The notes under the pieces: model-generated
Seen by the model: the letters and a program-made list of their open reading frames with translations, nothing else
The model's database searches: none
Told to the model about the DNA's origin: nothing
Source: Pseudomonas thermotolerans DSM 14292
Lineage (GTDB): Bacteria; Pseudomonadota; Gammaproteobacteria; Pseudomonadales; Pseudomonadaceae
Direction of reading: 5' to 3'
DNA length: 64,000 bases
NCBI RefSeq assembly: GCF_000364625.1
Contig: NZ_KB822600.1
Span: forward strand, 1-64,000
Program-made: the position numbers and the translations under genes
Shown: in pieces, positions 18,312-26,235 of the stretch
How positions within the stretch are numbered: position 1 is the stretch's first letter
Layout: each line of letters starts with the position of its first letter

Positions 18312-19329
18312 CATGACCGGTTCGTTCCGGGAGAGCGCCGTCGCGGTGGAGAAGAAAGCCAGTCTGCTGGAGGCGGTGAACCTGGCCCTGCACCGGGCCA
18401 TGGGCGAGGATCCGAACGTGGTGGTGCTCGGCGAGGACGTCGGCGTCAACGGCGGGGTGTTTCGCGCCACCGTCGGGCTGCGCGAGGCGTTCGGCTTCAA
18501 GCGGGTGATCGACACCCCACTGGCCGAGACCATGATCGGCGGCCTGGCGGTGGGCATGGCCGCCCAGGGCCTCAAGCCGGTGATCGAGATCCAGTTCCTC
18601 GGCTTCATCTACGCCGCCATGGAGCACCTGGTGTCCCACGCCAGCCGTCTGCGCAACCGCACTCGCGGCCGGCTGAGCTGCCCGCTGGTGCTGCGCAGCC
18701 CGATGGGCGCCGGGATCCGCGCTCCCGAGCACCACAGCGAAAGCACCGAGGCGCTGTTCGCTCACATCCCCGGCCTGCGTGTGGTGATTCCCTCGTCACC
18801 GGCGCGCGCCTACGGCCTGCTGCTGGCGGCCATCGACGACCCCGACCCAGTGGTGTTCCTCGAACCGACCCGGCTGTACCGGATGAACCCGCAGCCGCTC
18901 GCGGACGACGGCCGGCGCCTGCCGCTGGACACCTGCTTCACCCTGCGCGAGGGCCGCGACCTGACTCTGGTCAGCTGGGGGGCGAGCCTCCACGAGACCC
19001 TGCAGGCCGCCGACCGGCTGGCCGAGCGCGGCGTCTCCGCGGAGGTGATCGACGTGGCGACGATCAAGCCGCTGGACCTCGACACCCTAGAGGCCTCGGT
19101 GCGCAAGACCGGCCGCTGCGTGATCGTCCACGAGGCGCCGCGCAGCTGCGGAGTGGGCGCGGAGATCGCCGCCAGCCTCTACGAGCGTGCGCTGCTCGAC
19201 CTGCAGGCACCGATCCAGCGGGTCACCGCTCCGGACATCCCGCCGCCGCTGTACCGCCTGGAGCACCTCTACATGCCGGGCGTCGAGGACGTCCTGGCGG
19301 CCTGCGAGTCTGTCTTGAATTACGCCTGA
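18304..19329 (+). CDS. 2-oxoacid dehydrogenase E1 component, beta subunit
   Basis: A 341-residue beta subunit of the alpha2beta2 E1 enzyme. Family features are the N-terminal VVVLGEDVGVNGGVFRAT, DTPLAETMIGGLAVGMAAQG, and the C-terminal transketolase domain (TLVSWGASLHETLQAADRLAERG; TGRCVIVHEAPR). The ATG at 18304 overlaps the E1alpha stop and follows GGGAGGT; ATG 18313 is an alternative. Together with the flanking genes it forms the E1-E2 core of the complex. Confidence 0.93.
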   Translation: MNDMTGSFRESAVAVEKKASLLEAVNLALHRAMGEDPNVVVLGEDVGVNGGVFRATVGLREAFGFKRVIDTPLAETMIGGLAVGMAAQGLKPVIEIQFLGFIYAAMEHLVSHASRLRNRTRGRLSCPLVLRSPMGAGIRAPEHHSESTEALFAHIPGLRVVIPSSPARAYGLLLAAIDDPDPVVFLEPTRLYRMNPQPLADDGRRLPLDTCFTLREGRDLTLVSWGASLHETLQAADRLAERGVSAEVIDVATIKPLDLDTLEASVRKTGRCVIVHEAPRSCGVGAEIAASLYERALLDLQAPIQRVTAPDIPPPLYRLEHLYMPGVEDVLAACESVLNYA

Positions 19330-19363
19330 CCGGCACTCTAGGGGTGGGAGTTAAGGAGGAGTG

Positions 19364-20476
19364 ATGAAGTACTTCAAATTGCCCGACCTGGGCGAAGGCC
19401 TGCAGGAGGCGGAGATCGTCCAGTGGCACGTGAAGCCCGGCGAAACGGTGAAGGCTGACCAACTGCTGGTTTCGGTGGAGACTGCCAAGGCCCTGGTGGA
19501 AATCCCGGCGCCCTATGACGGGGTGGTGAGCAAGTTGTTCGGCCAGGAGGGCGACATCCTCCACGTCGGAGAGCCCCTGGTCGGCTACGAGGGCGAGGAG
19601 GACGCCGGTACCGTGGTCGGGCGCCTGGAGGGCGGCGGCGAGGCGCAGACTGACAGCTTCTTCATCGGCGCCGCGCCCTCGACCCGCGAGCACCTGGCGC
19701 CGCGCGCCACCCCGGCGGTGCGCCAGCTGGCCCGCCGGCTCGGCGTCGATCTTGCCAGCCTGCAGGGCAGTGGCGCGGACGGACTGATCACCCGTGCCGA
19801 CGTGGAGGCCGCCGCCCGGCAGTCCCGCGAGCGCTTCGGTGGCGAGCGGTTGCGCGGTGTGCGGCGCAGCATGGCGATCAACATGGCGCGCTCCCACGCC
19901 GAGGTGGTGCCGGTAACCATCTACGGCGACGCCGACCTGCACCGCTGGCCCGAGGCCCGCGACCCGCTGATCCGCATCGCCAAGGCGATCGCCGCGGCCT
20001 GCCGGGAGGAGCCCATCCTCAACGCCTGGTTCGACGGCCAGAGCCTGGCCCTGAAGGTCCACGAGCGGCTCGACCTAGGCATCGCCGTGGACACCCCGGA
20101 CGGACTGTTCGTGCCGGTATTGCGTGACGTCGGCGGGCGCTCGGCGGCGGATTTGCGGGAGGGGGTGGGCCGCTTGCGTGCCGACGTCAGGGCGCGCTCC
20201 ATCCCGCCCCAGGAGATGATGGGCGCGACCCTCACCCTGTCCAACTTCGGCACCTTCTTCGGTCGCTACGCCAACCCGGTGGTGGTGCCGCCGCAGGTGG
20301 CCATCGTCGGCGCCGGCGGCATCCGTCAGGAGCCGGTGGTCTGGGAGGGGCAGGTGGCGATCCATCCGATCCTGCCGCTGTCGCTGACCTTCGACCACCG
20401 GGCGGTCACCGGCGGCGAGGCGGCACGCTTCCTCGGCGCCCTGGTGAGGGCACTCGAGCAGCCGGAGAGCGTCTGA
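19364..20476 (+). CDS. 2-oxoacid dehydrogenase E2 acyltransferase
   Basis: A 370-residue dihydrolipoyl acyltransferase. There is one N-terminal lipoyl domain with the modified lysine K42 in VETAKAL. A peripheral-subunit-binding domain follows around residues 112-146 (TPAVRQLARRLGVDL..GLITRADVE). The C-terminal catalytic domain ends with FDHRAVTGGEAARF, whose histidine is the active base. ATG 19364 fits the AAGGAGG spacing better than GTG 19361. No E3 (dihydrolipoamide dehydrogenase) gene follows, so E3 must be shared from elsewhere. A strong hairpin closes the operon. Confidence 0.93.
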   Translation: MKYFKLPDLGEGLQEAEIVQWHVKPGETVKADQLLVSVETAKALVEIPAPYDGVVSKLFGQEGDILHVGEPLVGYEGEEDAGTVVGRLEGGGEAQTDSFFIGAAPSTREHLAPRATPAVRQLARRLGVDLASLQGSGADGLITRADVEAAARQSRERFGGERLRGVRRSMAINMARSHAEVVPVTIYGDADLHRWPEARDPLIRIAKAIAAACREEPILNAWFDGQSLALKVHERLDLGIAVDTPDGLFVPVLRDVGGRSAADLREGVGRLRADVRARSIPPQEMMGATLTLSNFGTFFGRYANPVVVPPQVAIVGAGGIRQEPVVWEGQVAIHPILPLSLTFDHRAVTGGEAARFLGALVRALEQPESV

Positions 20477-20487
20477 GGACGGAAAGG

Positions 20488-20510
20488 GCCGCCCCCGTCA
20501 CGGGGGCGGC
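20488..20510. terminator. Terminator hairpin between E2 and the convergent GNAT gene
   Basis: GCCGCCCCCG (20488-20497) and CGGGGGCGGC (20501-20510) form a perfect 10-bp stem with a TCA loop, 11 bp after the E2 stop. GTTT follows on the plus strand. It overlaps the end of the convergent gene's transcript and could serve both directions. Confidence 0.75.
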
Positions 20511-20513
20511 GTT

Positions 20514-20960
20514 TCAGGCGTGCCAGACGTAGGTCCAGAACGGGTCGTCGCTGGTCGGCGTGCCCAGACGCTGCCAGCCGAGGGCGGTGAAGAAGGCCTG
20601 GGACTGCGGGTTGTCGTCGGCGACCAAGGCCCGCCAGTGCTTGCGCCCGGCCAGCTCGGGATGGGTAAGCAGGGCCTGCAAGGCCGTCCTGCCGAGCCCC
20701 TGACGGCGCCGCGCGGGGTCCACGGCGATATCGGTGATCACCCAGAAATTCGTCTCGGGGTCGAACGACAGGCCGATCACCGCGACCAGTTGCCCAGCGA
20801 CGAACGCCGACCAGGCCTCCTGCTGCGGATCGGTGAGCACGCTGTCCAGCCAGTCATCGTCCATCGGCCCTAACTGGTGGTCGAGCAGCGGATCGGCGTA
20901 CCAGCGGCGGTAGACGGGGAAGTCTTCGGCCGCGAAGCGGCGCACCTGCAGGCGGTTCAT
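20514..20960 (-). CDS. GNAT family N-acetyltransferase
   Basis: A 148-residue acetyltransferase. The acetyl-CoA-binding motif A is clear: ITDIAVDPARRRQGLGRTAL (R/QxxGxG), followed by a DDNPQSQAFFTALGWQRLG segment typical of motif B. Substrate unknown. Its ATG overlaps the stop of the upstream GyrI-like gene (ATGA at 20957-20960), indicating a two-gene unit. Confidence 0.88.
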   Translation of the reverse strand: MNRLQVRRFAAEDFPVYRRWYADPLLDHQLGPMDDDWLDSVLTDPQQEAWSAFVAGQLVAVIGLSFDPETNFWVITDIAVDPARRRQGLGRTALQALLTHPELAGRKHWRALVADDNPQSQAFFTALGWQRLGTPTSDDPFWTYVWHA

Positions 20961-21391
20961 GGTGCCACTCCGATCTGGATCTCGATGCGGTTGTCCGTCG
21001 CCTCCGGTCCGTTCCAGCGGTGGTAGACCTCGCGGCTCTCGCCGGTGGGGCGCAGGCCGGCCGCGGCGATGGCTTCGAGCAGCGGCCGGTAGCCGCGGCT
21101 GAACAGCTCGTCGAGCGGCCCCTCATGGATCGTGCTGGCGCACTGCAGGGCCGGCAACTGCTGGTCGCCGCCGGCCACCGGCAGGCAGAAGCTCAGCTCG
21201 AACTCGCCGTGGGCGTCCTGCGGCATCTGCCAGGCCTGGAAGATCATCGGGCCGTTCACGACCAGATCGCGCGCTTCGGCTTCGACACGCAGCGCGGTGC
21301 AGGCGGGGCCGGCCTGCGCGGCGATCTGCGCAATGCTCAGGCGCTCGCGGCGTTGCAGAACGGTGATGGGGGCGAGGCTGTGGATCTGCAT
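20957..21391 (-). CDS. GyrI-like effector-binding domain protein
   Basis: A 144-residue single-domain protein resembling the GyrI/AraC-type effector-binding fold: MQIHSLAPITVLQRRERLS..., an internal repeat-like beta sheet, and the C-terminal VYHRWNGPEATDNRIEIQIGV motif containing the acidic/aromatic residues typical of the ligand pocket. Stand-alone members bind small hydrophobic molecules. It is translationally coupled to a GNAT acetyltransferase. Function is inferred from the fold only. Confidence 0.75.
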   Translation of the reverse strand: MQIHSLAPITVLQRRERLSIAQIAAQAGPACTALRVEAEARDLVVNGPMIFQAWQMPQDAHGEFELSFCLPVAGGDQQLPALQCASTIHEGPLDELFSRGYRPLLEAIAAAGLRPTGESREVYHRWNGPEATDNRIEIQIGVAP

Positions 21392-21575
21392 GACGTCCTC
21401 CTTTGACGGTAAGTGCAGATGGGAGCGGCAGTCGGGTGGGCGCGCCGGGTGGCGTGCCCATCCGCTGAGCGGCTTGTCCTTGACGGCCGCCCGGGGCGGC
21501 GGGCGGACCGTGGAGCTTACAACGCGCCCCGGAAACCGGCCAGTTCCCTCTCCGGCGAGGCGAGGGCGCCTGCTT

Positions 21576-21842
21576 TCAGCCCTGCGACGAGCGGAACACC
21601 CGCGCCAAGCCGAGCAGGCTCGAGGCCGCCCTGCGGTTGCTGGCGAACAGGTAGCCGATGGCCGCGGTCATCCCCGGTACGAGCTGGAACAGGCTGGTGA
21701 CGTCGAACGGGTTGCCAGTACGGATCACCCGGTAGCGCAGCAGGACGAGGGCCGGGGCGAAGCGCAGGATCGGGAAGGCGAGCGCCGAGGCATGTTCGAG
21801 GCACAGCCGGGCGAAGCCAGTCTCTACGCAGGGGCCTGCCAA
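21576..21842 (-). CDS. Hypothetical 88-aa hydrophobic protein, possibly a truncated gene
   Basis: An 88-codon frame starting 13 bp after the yebG stop on the same strand. Third-position GC is very high and the amino acids look natural, with a hydrophobic stretch (ALAFPILRFAPALVLLRY) and a second one (LVPGMTAAIGYLF). This supports real or formerly real coding sequence. The only upstream start is a TTG with no clear ribosome-binding site, so it may be a 3' remnant of a longer membrane protein. I do not recognise the family. It sits in the otherwise empty 464-bp gap 21392-21855, in which I see nothing else. Confidence 0.4.
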   Translation of the reverse strand: MAGPCVETGFARLCLEHASALAFPILRFAPALVLLRYRVIRTGNPFDVTSLFQLVPGMTAAIGYLFASNRRAASSLLGLARVFRSSQG

Positions 21843-21855
21843 GCGTGGCGGGCGG

Positions 21856-22116
21856 TCATTCGGCCGACGGCGTGTCGAGCTCGGCGAGGGCGTTTGGCTG
21901 GTTGCGGAAGGCGCGGGCGAAGATCTCCCGGTTGCGGGCCATGTAGATGCCCAGCTCCTCCACCTGCTCCTCGCTCAGCGAGGGTACCGCGCGCTGCAGT
22001 ACGCCGGCCAGGGATTCGGCCAGCTCCAGCATCCTGTCGTAACGGTCCGCTTCGGCCTTATCCATGAACAGGCGCTCCGGATCGCGGCTGCTGCGGTACA
22101 CCACTTCGACGGCCAT
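21856..22116 (-). CDS. yebG: YebG-family SOS-inducible protein
   Basis: An 86-residue protein that begins MAVEVVYRSSRDPERLFMDKAEADRYDRML, aligning with E. coli YebG (MAVEVKYVV...KKEADAYDKML). YebG is a DNA-damage-inducible protein of poorly defined function. A near-consensus LexA box lies 36 bp upstream of the start, so SOS control is directly supported. The DNA-specific endonuclease gene endA lies just upstream on the same strand. Confidence 0.88.
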   Translation of the reverse strand: MAVEVVYRSSRDPERLFMDKAEADRYDRMLELAESLAGVLQRAVPSLSEEQVEELGIYMARNREIFARAFRNQPNALAELDTPSAE

Positions 22117-22152
22117 TCATCACCTCACCTTCGATTCTCGGTCAATGGAAAA

Positions 22153-22172
22153 TACTGTCTGGATATACAGTA
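22153..22172. promoter_or_regulatory. LexA-binding SOS box upstream of yebG
   Basis: TACTGTCTGGATATACAGTA matches the gammaproteobacterial LexA consensus TACTG-TATATATATA-CAGTA: CTG-N10-CAG with both outer TA bases present. It lies between endA and yebG, 36 bp upstream of the yebG ATG, where it would cover the yebG promoter. Confidence 0.92.
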
Positions 22173-22212
22173 TTCGCCATCATAAGGTGTGCGCCGGCGT
22201 TTGGCCAGTCGC

Positions 22213-22920
22213 TCAGGACTTGCCGCGCGGGCAGGCTCCGGGATCGAAGCCGCCGACGAAGGGGTTGCCCCAGCCCATCACGCAGCCGACCTGCTGGTTG
22301 CGCTGGCGCTCCCAGGCTTCCACCGGGTAGGCGCGGTGCCAGGCCTCGTAGAGACGACGGTCCTGCCTGGACAGACGCAGCTGGTAGCGCTGGCTCATGT
22401 ACAGGTAGGTGCGGGCGATCATCCCGCGCACCCGCTTGCGCGGCATCGCCACCTTGGCCTTGAAGTCCACCACCATGGGGCAGGCGCCGTACTGGCCGGG
22501 CGGCGTGGATACCCAGCCATAGGGGAAGTTGCCGCGATCGCCGTTGATCTCGCCAATGCCCGGCACCAGGTTGTGCAGGTCGGCCTCGGCGCGTTGGTAG
22601 ACCGCGTCGTGCCGGGAACAGTACTGGCGGCCGCCACGCTGCCAGCACTGGCGCTGATGGCCGATCAGCCAGGCCGGGACGATGTGCTCCCACTCGATGC
22701 GCGCGGCGCGCTGGGGATTCTTGCGCGGCACGTAGCCGCAGCTCTTCAGGTCGACGCGGTTGCCCTGGAAGCGGCAGCCGCAATAGAACTCCACCGACTG
22801 CCTGGCGTAGAGCTGCCAGCCGATCTTCTTGGCTTCGGCGAAGGTGCGTGGCGCGGCGGCCAAGGCGGGGGTGGAGAGTGCGGAGCAGACGAGCAGGCTG
22901 AGGAGGGTTCGTAGGGGCAT
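22213..22920 (-). CDS. endA: Endonuclease I (periplasmic)
   Basis: A 235-residue secreted nuclease that cleaves double-stranded DNA in the periplasm. It has a Sec signal peptide (MPLRTLLSLLVCSALSTPALA) and the Endonuclease I domain. That domain contains the beta-beta-alpha metal site motif RIEWEHIVP with its catalytic histidine, the downstream DLHNLVPGIGEINGDRGNFPYG block, and several cysteines suited to disulfides (CGCRF, SCGY, QCWQ, GACP). Length agrees with EndA. The gene is on the same strand as yebG, but the SOS box lies downstream of it and so should not control it. Confidence 0.94.
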   Translation of the reverse strand: MPLRTLLSLLVCSALSTPALAAAPRTFAEAKKIGWQLYARQSVEFYCGCRFQGNRVDLKSCGYVPRKNPQRAARIEWEHIVPAWLIGHQRQCWQRGGRQYCSRHDAVYQRAEADLHNLVPGIGEINGDRGNFPYGWVSTPPGQYGACPMVVDFKAKVAMPRKRVRGMIARTYLYMSQRYQLRLSRQDRRLYEAWHRAYPVEAWERQRNQQVGCVMGWGNPFVGGFDPGACPRGKS

Positions 22921-23009
22921 GCGGCAAGGTCCAAAAGCGCCGCATGATAGCGGCCCACCGGCTGGCAGTGGGCCTTTACTTTCAAGGACTTAGGCCTGCG
23001 CAGGCAGAC

Positions 23010-24206
23010 TTAGATGGCGCCCTCGGAGCGCAGCGCAGCGATTTCCCCGGCCGAGTAGCCGAGGGCGCTGAGCACCTCGGCGGTGTGTTCGCCGAGGGCC
23101 GGGCCGGTCCAGGCCACCTCGCCGGGTGTGGCGGAGAGCTTGGGCACTATGCCGGGCATCTTGAACGGCTTACCGTCCGGGAGGCGCGCGGCGAGGAACA
23201 TCTCGCGGGCCAGGAACTGCGGGTCGGCGAACATGTCGGCCACCGAGTAGATGCGGCTGGCCGGCACCTCGGCGCGGCTCAGCACCGTCTCCACCTCGGC
23301 CAGCGGTAGCGAGGCCACCCAGCGGTCGATCACCCCGTAGAGCTCGTCGCGCCGCGCGTCGCGGCCGTCGTTGCTGGCCAGCTGCGGGTCATCGGCCAGG
23401 TCGGGGCGGCCTATGGCACGCATGAAGCGCTTGAAGATCGCATCGCCGTTGGCGCCGATCTGGATGTGCCGGCCGTCCGCAGTGGTGTGGATGGAGGAGG
23501 GGGTGATGCCGGGCATGATGTTGCCGGTGCGCTCGCGAACGAAGCCGAGTACGTCGAACTCCGGCACCAGGCTCTCCATCATGGCGAACACCGCCTCGTA
23601 GAGCGCCACGTCTACCATCTGCCCCTGGCCGCCGTTGACCTCGCGGTGGCGCAGCGCCATGAGCGCGCCGATCACCCCCCAGAGGGCGGCGATGGAGTCG
23701 CCGATGGAGATGCCGGTACGCACCGGCGGGCGGTCCTCGAAGCCGGTGATGTAGCGCAGTCCGCCCATGGATTCGCCGACCGCGCCGAAGCCCGGCTGGT
23801 CCTTCCGCGGCCCGGTCTGGCCGAAGCCGGAGAGGCGCACCATCACCAGCTTCGGGTTGAGGGCATGGACTTCTTCCCAGCCGAAACCGAGCTTCTCCAG
23901 CACCCCGGGGCGGAAGTTCTCGATCAGGATGTCCGCCTCGGCGAGCAGCTTGCGCAGCACCTCTCGGCCGGCCTGGTGCTTGAGGTTGAGGGTGACCGAG
24001 CGCTTGTTGCGCGATTGCACGAACCACCACAACGAAGTGCCCTGGTAGAGCTTGCGCCACTTGCGCAGGGGGTCGCCGCCGTCAGGGGATTCCACCTTGA
24101 TGACCTCGGCGCCGAACTCGGCACAGATCCGCGAAGCGAAGGGGCCGGCGATCAGGGTGCCGAGTTCCACCACTTTCAGGCCGGCGAGGGGTTTGCTGGG
24201 GATCAT
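23010..24206 (-). CDS. CaiB/BaiF-type CoA-transferase
   Basis: A 398-residue family III CoA-transferase, which moves CoA between carboxylic acids. Recognisable elements are the N-terminal LAGLKVVELGTLIAGPFA, VESPDGGDPLRKW, NKRSVTLNLK and ENFRPGVLEKLGFG. The catalytic aspartate is expected in TGISIGDSIAALWG. The substrate pair is unknown, and no acyl-CoA partner gene is adjacent. It is divergent from the diguanylate cyclase gene. Confidence 0.93.
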   Translation of the reverse strand: MIPSKPLAGLKVVELGTLIAGPFASRICAEFGAEVIKVESPDGGDPLRKWRKLYQGTSLWWFVQSRNKRSVTLNLKHQAGREVLRKLLAEADILIENFRPGVLEKLGFGWEEVHALNPKLVMVRLSGFGQTGPRKDQPGFGAVGESMGGLRYITGFEDRPPVRTGISIGDSIAALWGVIGALMALRHREVNGGQGQMVDVALYEAVFAMMESLVPEFDVLGFVRERTGNIMPGITPSSIHTTADGRHIQIGANGDAIFKRFMRAIGRPDLADDPQLASNDGRDARRDELYGVIDRWVASLPLAEVETVLSRAEVPASRIYSVADMFADPQFLAREMFLAARLPDGKPFKMPGIVPKLSATPGEVAWTGPALGEHTAEVLSALGYSAGEIAALRSEGAI

Positions 24207-24326
24207 CGTGACTCCGGATTCTGGGTAAAGAACATAAGCCTATGCGATTGCCGCGGTGCTGTGGACGGGCGCGTGGCCGTACGGTCGTCGGGGTGATGGC
24301 CATTTGGCATGTTTTCGGCTGGCCCC

Positions 24327-24354
24327 CCGAGCACGGGCCGCGTAAAGTGCTCGG
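24327..24354. repeat. Inverted repeat in the leader of the GGDEF gene
   Basis: CCGAGCAC (24327-24334) and GTGCTCGG (24347-24354) are perfectly complementary, with a 12-nt spacer. They end 67 bp before the diguanylate cyclase start. The repeat could be an operator or an mRNA hairpin. Confidence 0.4.
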
Positions 24355-24421
24355 CTTCTTTGGGCCGAGTCCTCGGATAGCCTTCCATGTTCTTCGTCTT
24401 CGAGCACCGGGTGGGGGTGTC

Positions 24422-25582
24422 ATGCAGCTGAACCTCGCCACCCTGGTGTTGCTGGACATCTACATCCTGTCCCTGGTCGGTGTGCTCACGCTGCACGCCT
24501 GGAGTCGTGGCCGCGACAGCACCCTGGGGTACCTGGCGGCGGCGCTGCTGGTCAGCGCCGTCGGCACGCTGCTGGCCAGCCTGCGCGGGATGGGTATCGA
24601 CTGGGTGCCCATCCTGCTCGGTAACCTGCTGGTACTGGGCAGCGCGGGGCTGGCCTGGACCTCGCTGCGGGTCTTCGCCGGGCGCCGACCGAGCCGGTTG
24701 GGCATGCTCGCCGGCGCCGCGCTCTGGGCGTTGCTGTGCCTGTGTCCGGCGTTCTACGCCTCGCTGTCCGCGCGCATCCTAGTCTGCTCGCTGCTGATGG
24801 CCGGCTATGCCGCGCTCGGCGCCAGGGAGTTGTGGCGACGGCGCCGGCAGCTGGAGGTGGACATCCGCCCGGCGCTGCTCCTGGCGATGATCCACTCCGG
24901 CTTCTACACGGTGCGCGGGCTGATCGACCAGGGCGTGCCCTTCACCGCCGACGGCGGCCCGCCGCACTTCTTCGCCATGGTGGTGTTGGAAACGCAGCTC
25001 TATGCCATCGGCCTGGCCTTCGTCACCCTGGCGCTGGTCAAGGAGCGGGCCGAGCTGCGCTACAAGCAGGCCGCGTTGAGCGATCCGCTGACCGGCATCG
25101 GCAATCGCCGCGCCTTCGTCGAGGCCGCCGAGCGCCTGCTGGCCGACTGCGCCCGCCGGCGGCGTCCGGCGACGCTGCTGCTCTGCGACCTGGACTACTT
25201 CAAGCAGCTCAACGACAACTACGGGCACGCCGCCGGCGACCATGCCCTAGCCGAGTTCGGCCGCATCCTCGCCGAGCGCTCGCGGCAGAGCGACCTCTGC
25301 GCGCGGATCGGCGGCGAGGAGTTCGTCTGTCTGCTCGACGAGGCCGACAGTGTCACGGCCCAGTCCGTGGCAGAGCGGGTACGCCGCGAATTCGCCGAGC
25401 TGCCGTTCGTCGCTGACGGTCAGCTGAGCGTGAGCATCGGCATCGCCGAGGCCCGGGACGCCGATTTCGAGCTGAACCGCCTGCTGTCGCTGGCCGACGA
25501 GGCGCTCTACGAGGCCAAGGCGGCCGGGCGCAACCGGGTCGAGCTGTACCGCGCGGCGCCGCGCGAGTCCGTCGTCTCCTAG
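24422..25582 (+). CDS. Membrane-anchored diguanylate cyclase
   Basis: A 386-residue protein. Residues 1-205 contain about six or seven hydrophobic helices forming a membrane sensor I cannot assign to a named family. A GGDEF domain covers about 215-380. The active-site motif is GGEEF at 297-301, and the inhibitory I-site RQSD is at 288-291, five residues before it, so the enzyme should make c-di-GMP from GTP with product feedback. ATG 24422 (MQLNLATLVLL) is the likely start; the frame extends upstream to 24242 through sequence that looks non-coding. The signal sensed is unknown. Confidence 0.9.
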   Translation: MQLNLATLVLLDIYILSLVGVLTLHAWSRGRDSTLGYLAAALLVSAVGTLLASLRGMGIDWVPILLGNLLVLGSAGLAWTSLRVFAGRRPSRLGMLAGAALWALLCLCPAFYASLSARILVCSLLMAGYAALGARELWRRRRQLEVDIRPALLLAMIHSGFYTVRGLIDQGVPFTADGGPPHFFAMVVLETQLYAIGLAFVTLALVKERAELRYKQAALSDPLTGIGNRRAFVEAAERLLADCARRRRPATLLLCDLDYFKQLNDNYGHAAGDHALAEFGRILAERSRQSDLCARIGGEEFVCLLDEADSVTAQSVAERVRREFAELPFVADGQLSVSIGIAEARDADFELNRLLSLADEALYEAKAAGRNRVELYRAAPRESVVS

Positions 25583-25690
25583 TGGCGGAGGGCCGCCCGA
25601 CGCGCGGCAGGGCGCTGCGCCGGTCGGCGCGCCGCGCCCCGGCGAATCGGGTAGACTTGCCGCCTTTCCGCCAGCCAAGAAGCCCGTCCC

Positions 25691-26233
25691 ATGGCCCTGC
25701 AAGCCACGCCCTACAAAGTCGAACTGAACCTCACCGACCTGGACCGCAACGTCTACGAGAACCTGCGCTTCACCGTCGCCCGGCACCCCTCCGAGACCGA
25801 GGAGCGCCTGGCCGTGCGCCTGCTCGCCTACGCCCTGTGGTACGACGAGCAGCTCGGCTTCGGGCGTGGCCTGTCGGACGTCGACGAGGCGGCGTTGTGG
25901 CAGAAGAGCCTGGACGACCGCATCCTGCACTGGATCGAGGTCGGCCAGCCGGATGCCGAGCGCATCACCTGGTGTTCGCGGCGCGCCGAGCGCTTCAGCC
26001 TGCTCGCCTACGGCAGCCTGCGGGTCTGGCAGGGCCGCGTGCTGGACGCGGTGCGCAGCCTGAAGAACCTCAACGTCGCCGCTCTCGGCCAGGAGGCCCT
26101 GGAAGAGCTGGCCCGCGACCTGCCGCGGGCGATCGACTGGAGCGTGATGCTCAGCGATGGCCAGCTGTACGTCACCGACGCCCGCGGCCAGCACGAGATT
26201 CCCCTGGAGTGGCTGCACGGCGAACGCTTCTGA
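25691..26233 (+). CDS. yaeQ: YaeQ family protein
   Basis: A 180-residue protein of the YaeQ family: MALQATPYKVELNLTDLDRNVYENLRFTVARHPSET at the start, WYDEQLGFGRGLSDVDEAALW and WIEVGQPDAERI in the middle. Known structures show a PD-(D/E)xK nuclease-like fold, but activity is unproven; E. coli YaeQ was proposed to affect RfaH-dependent transcription. It lies 2 bp before recJ and is probably co-transcribed with it. Confidence 0.93.
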   Translation: MALQATPYKVELNLTDLDRNVYENLRFTVARHPSETEERLAVRLLAYALWYDEQLGFGRGLSDVDEAALWQKSLDDRILHWIEVGQPDAERITWCSRRAERFSLLAYGSLRVWQGRVLDAVRSLKNLNVAALGQEALEELARDLPRAIDWSVMLSDGQLYVTDARGQHEIPLEWLHGERF

Positions 26234-26235
26234 CC

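Noticed and set aside
24290..24330. Possible sigma-54 promoter (TTGGCATG...) before the GGDEF gene
   Set aside because: The -12 element with GC at correct spacing from the -24 GG is missing.
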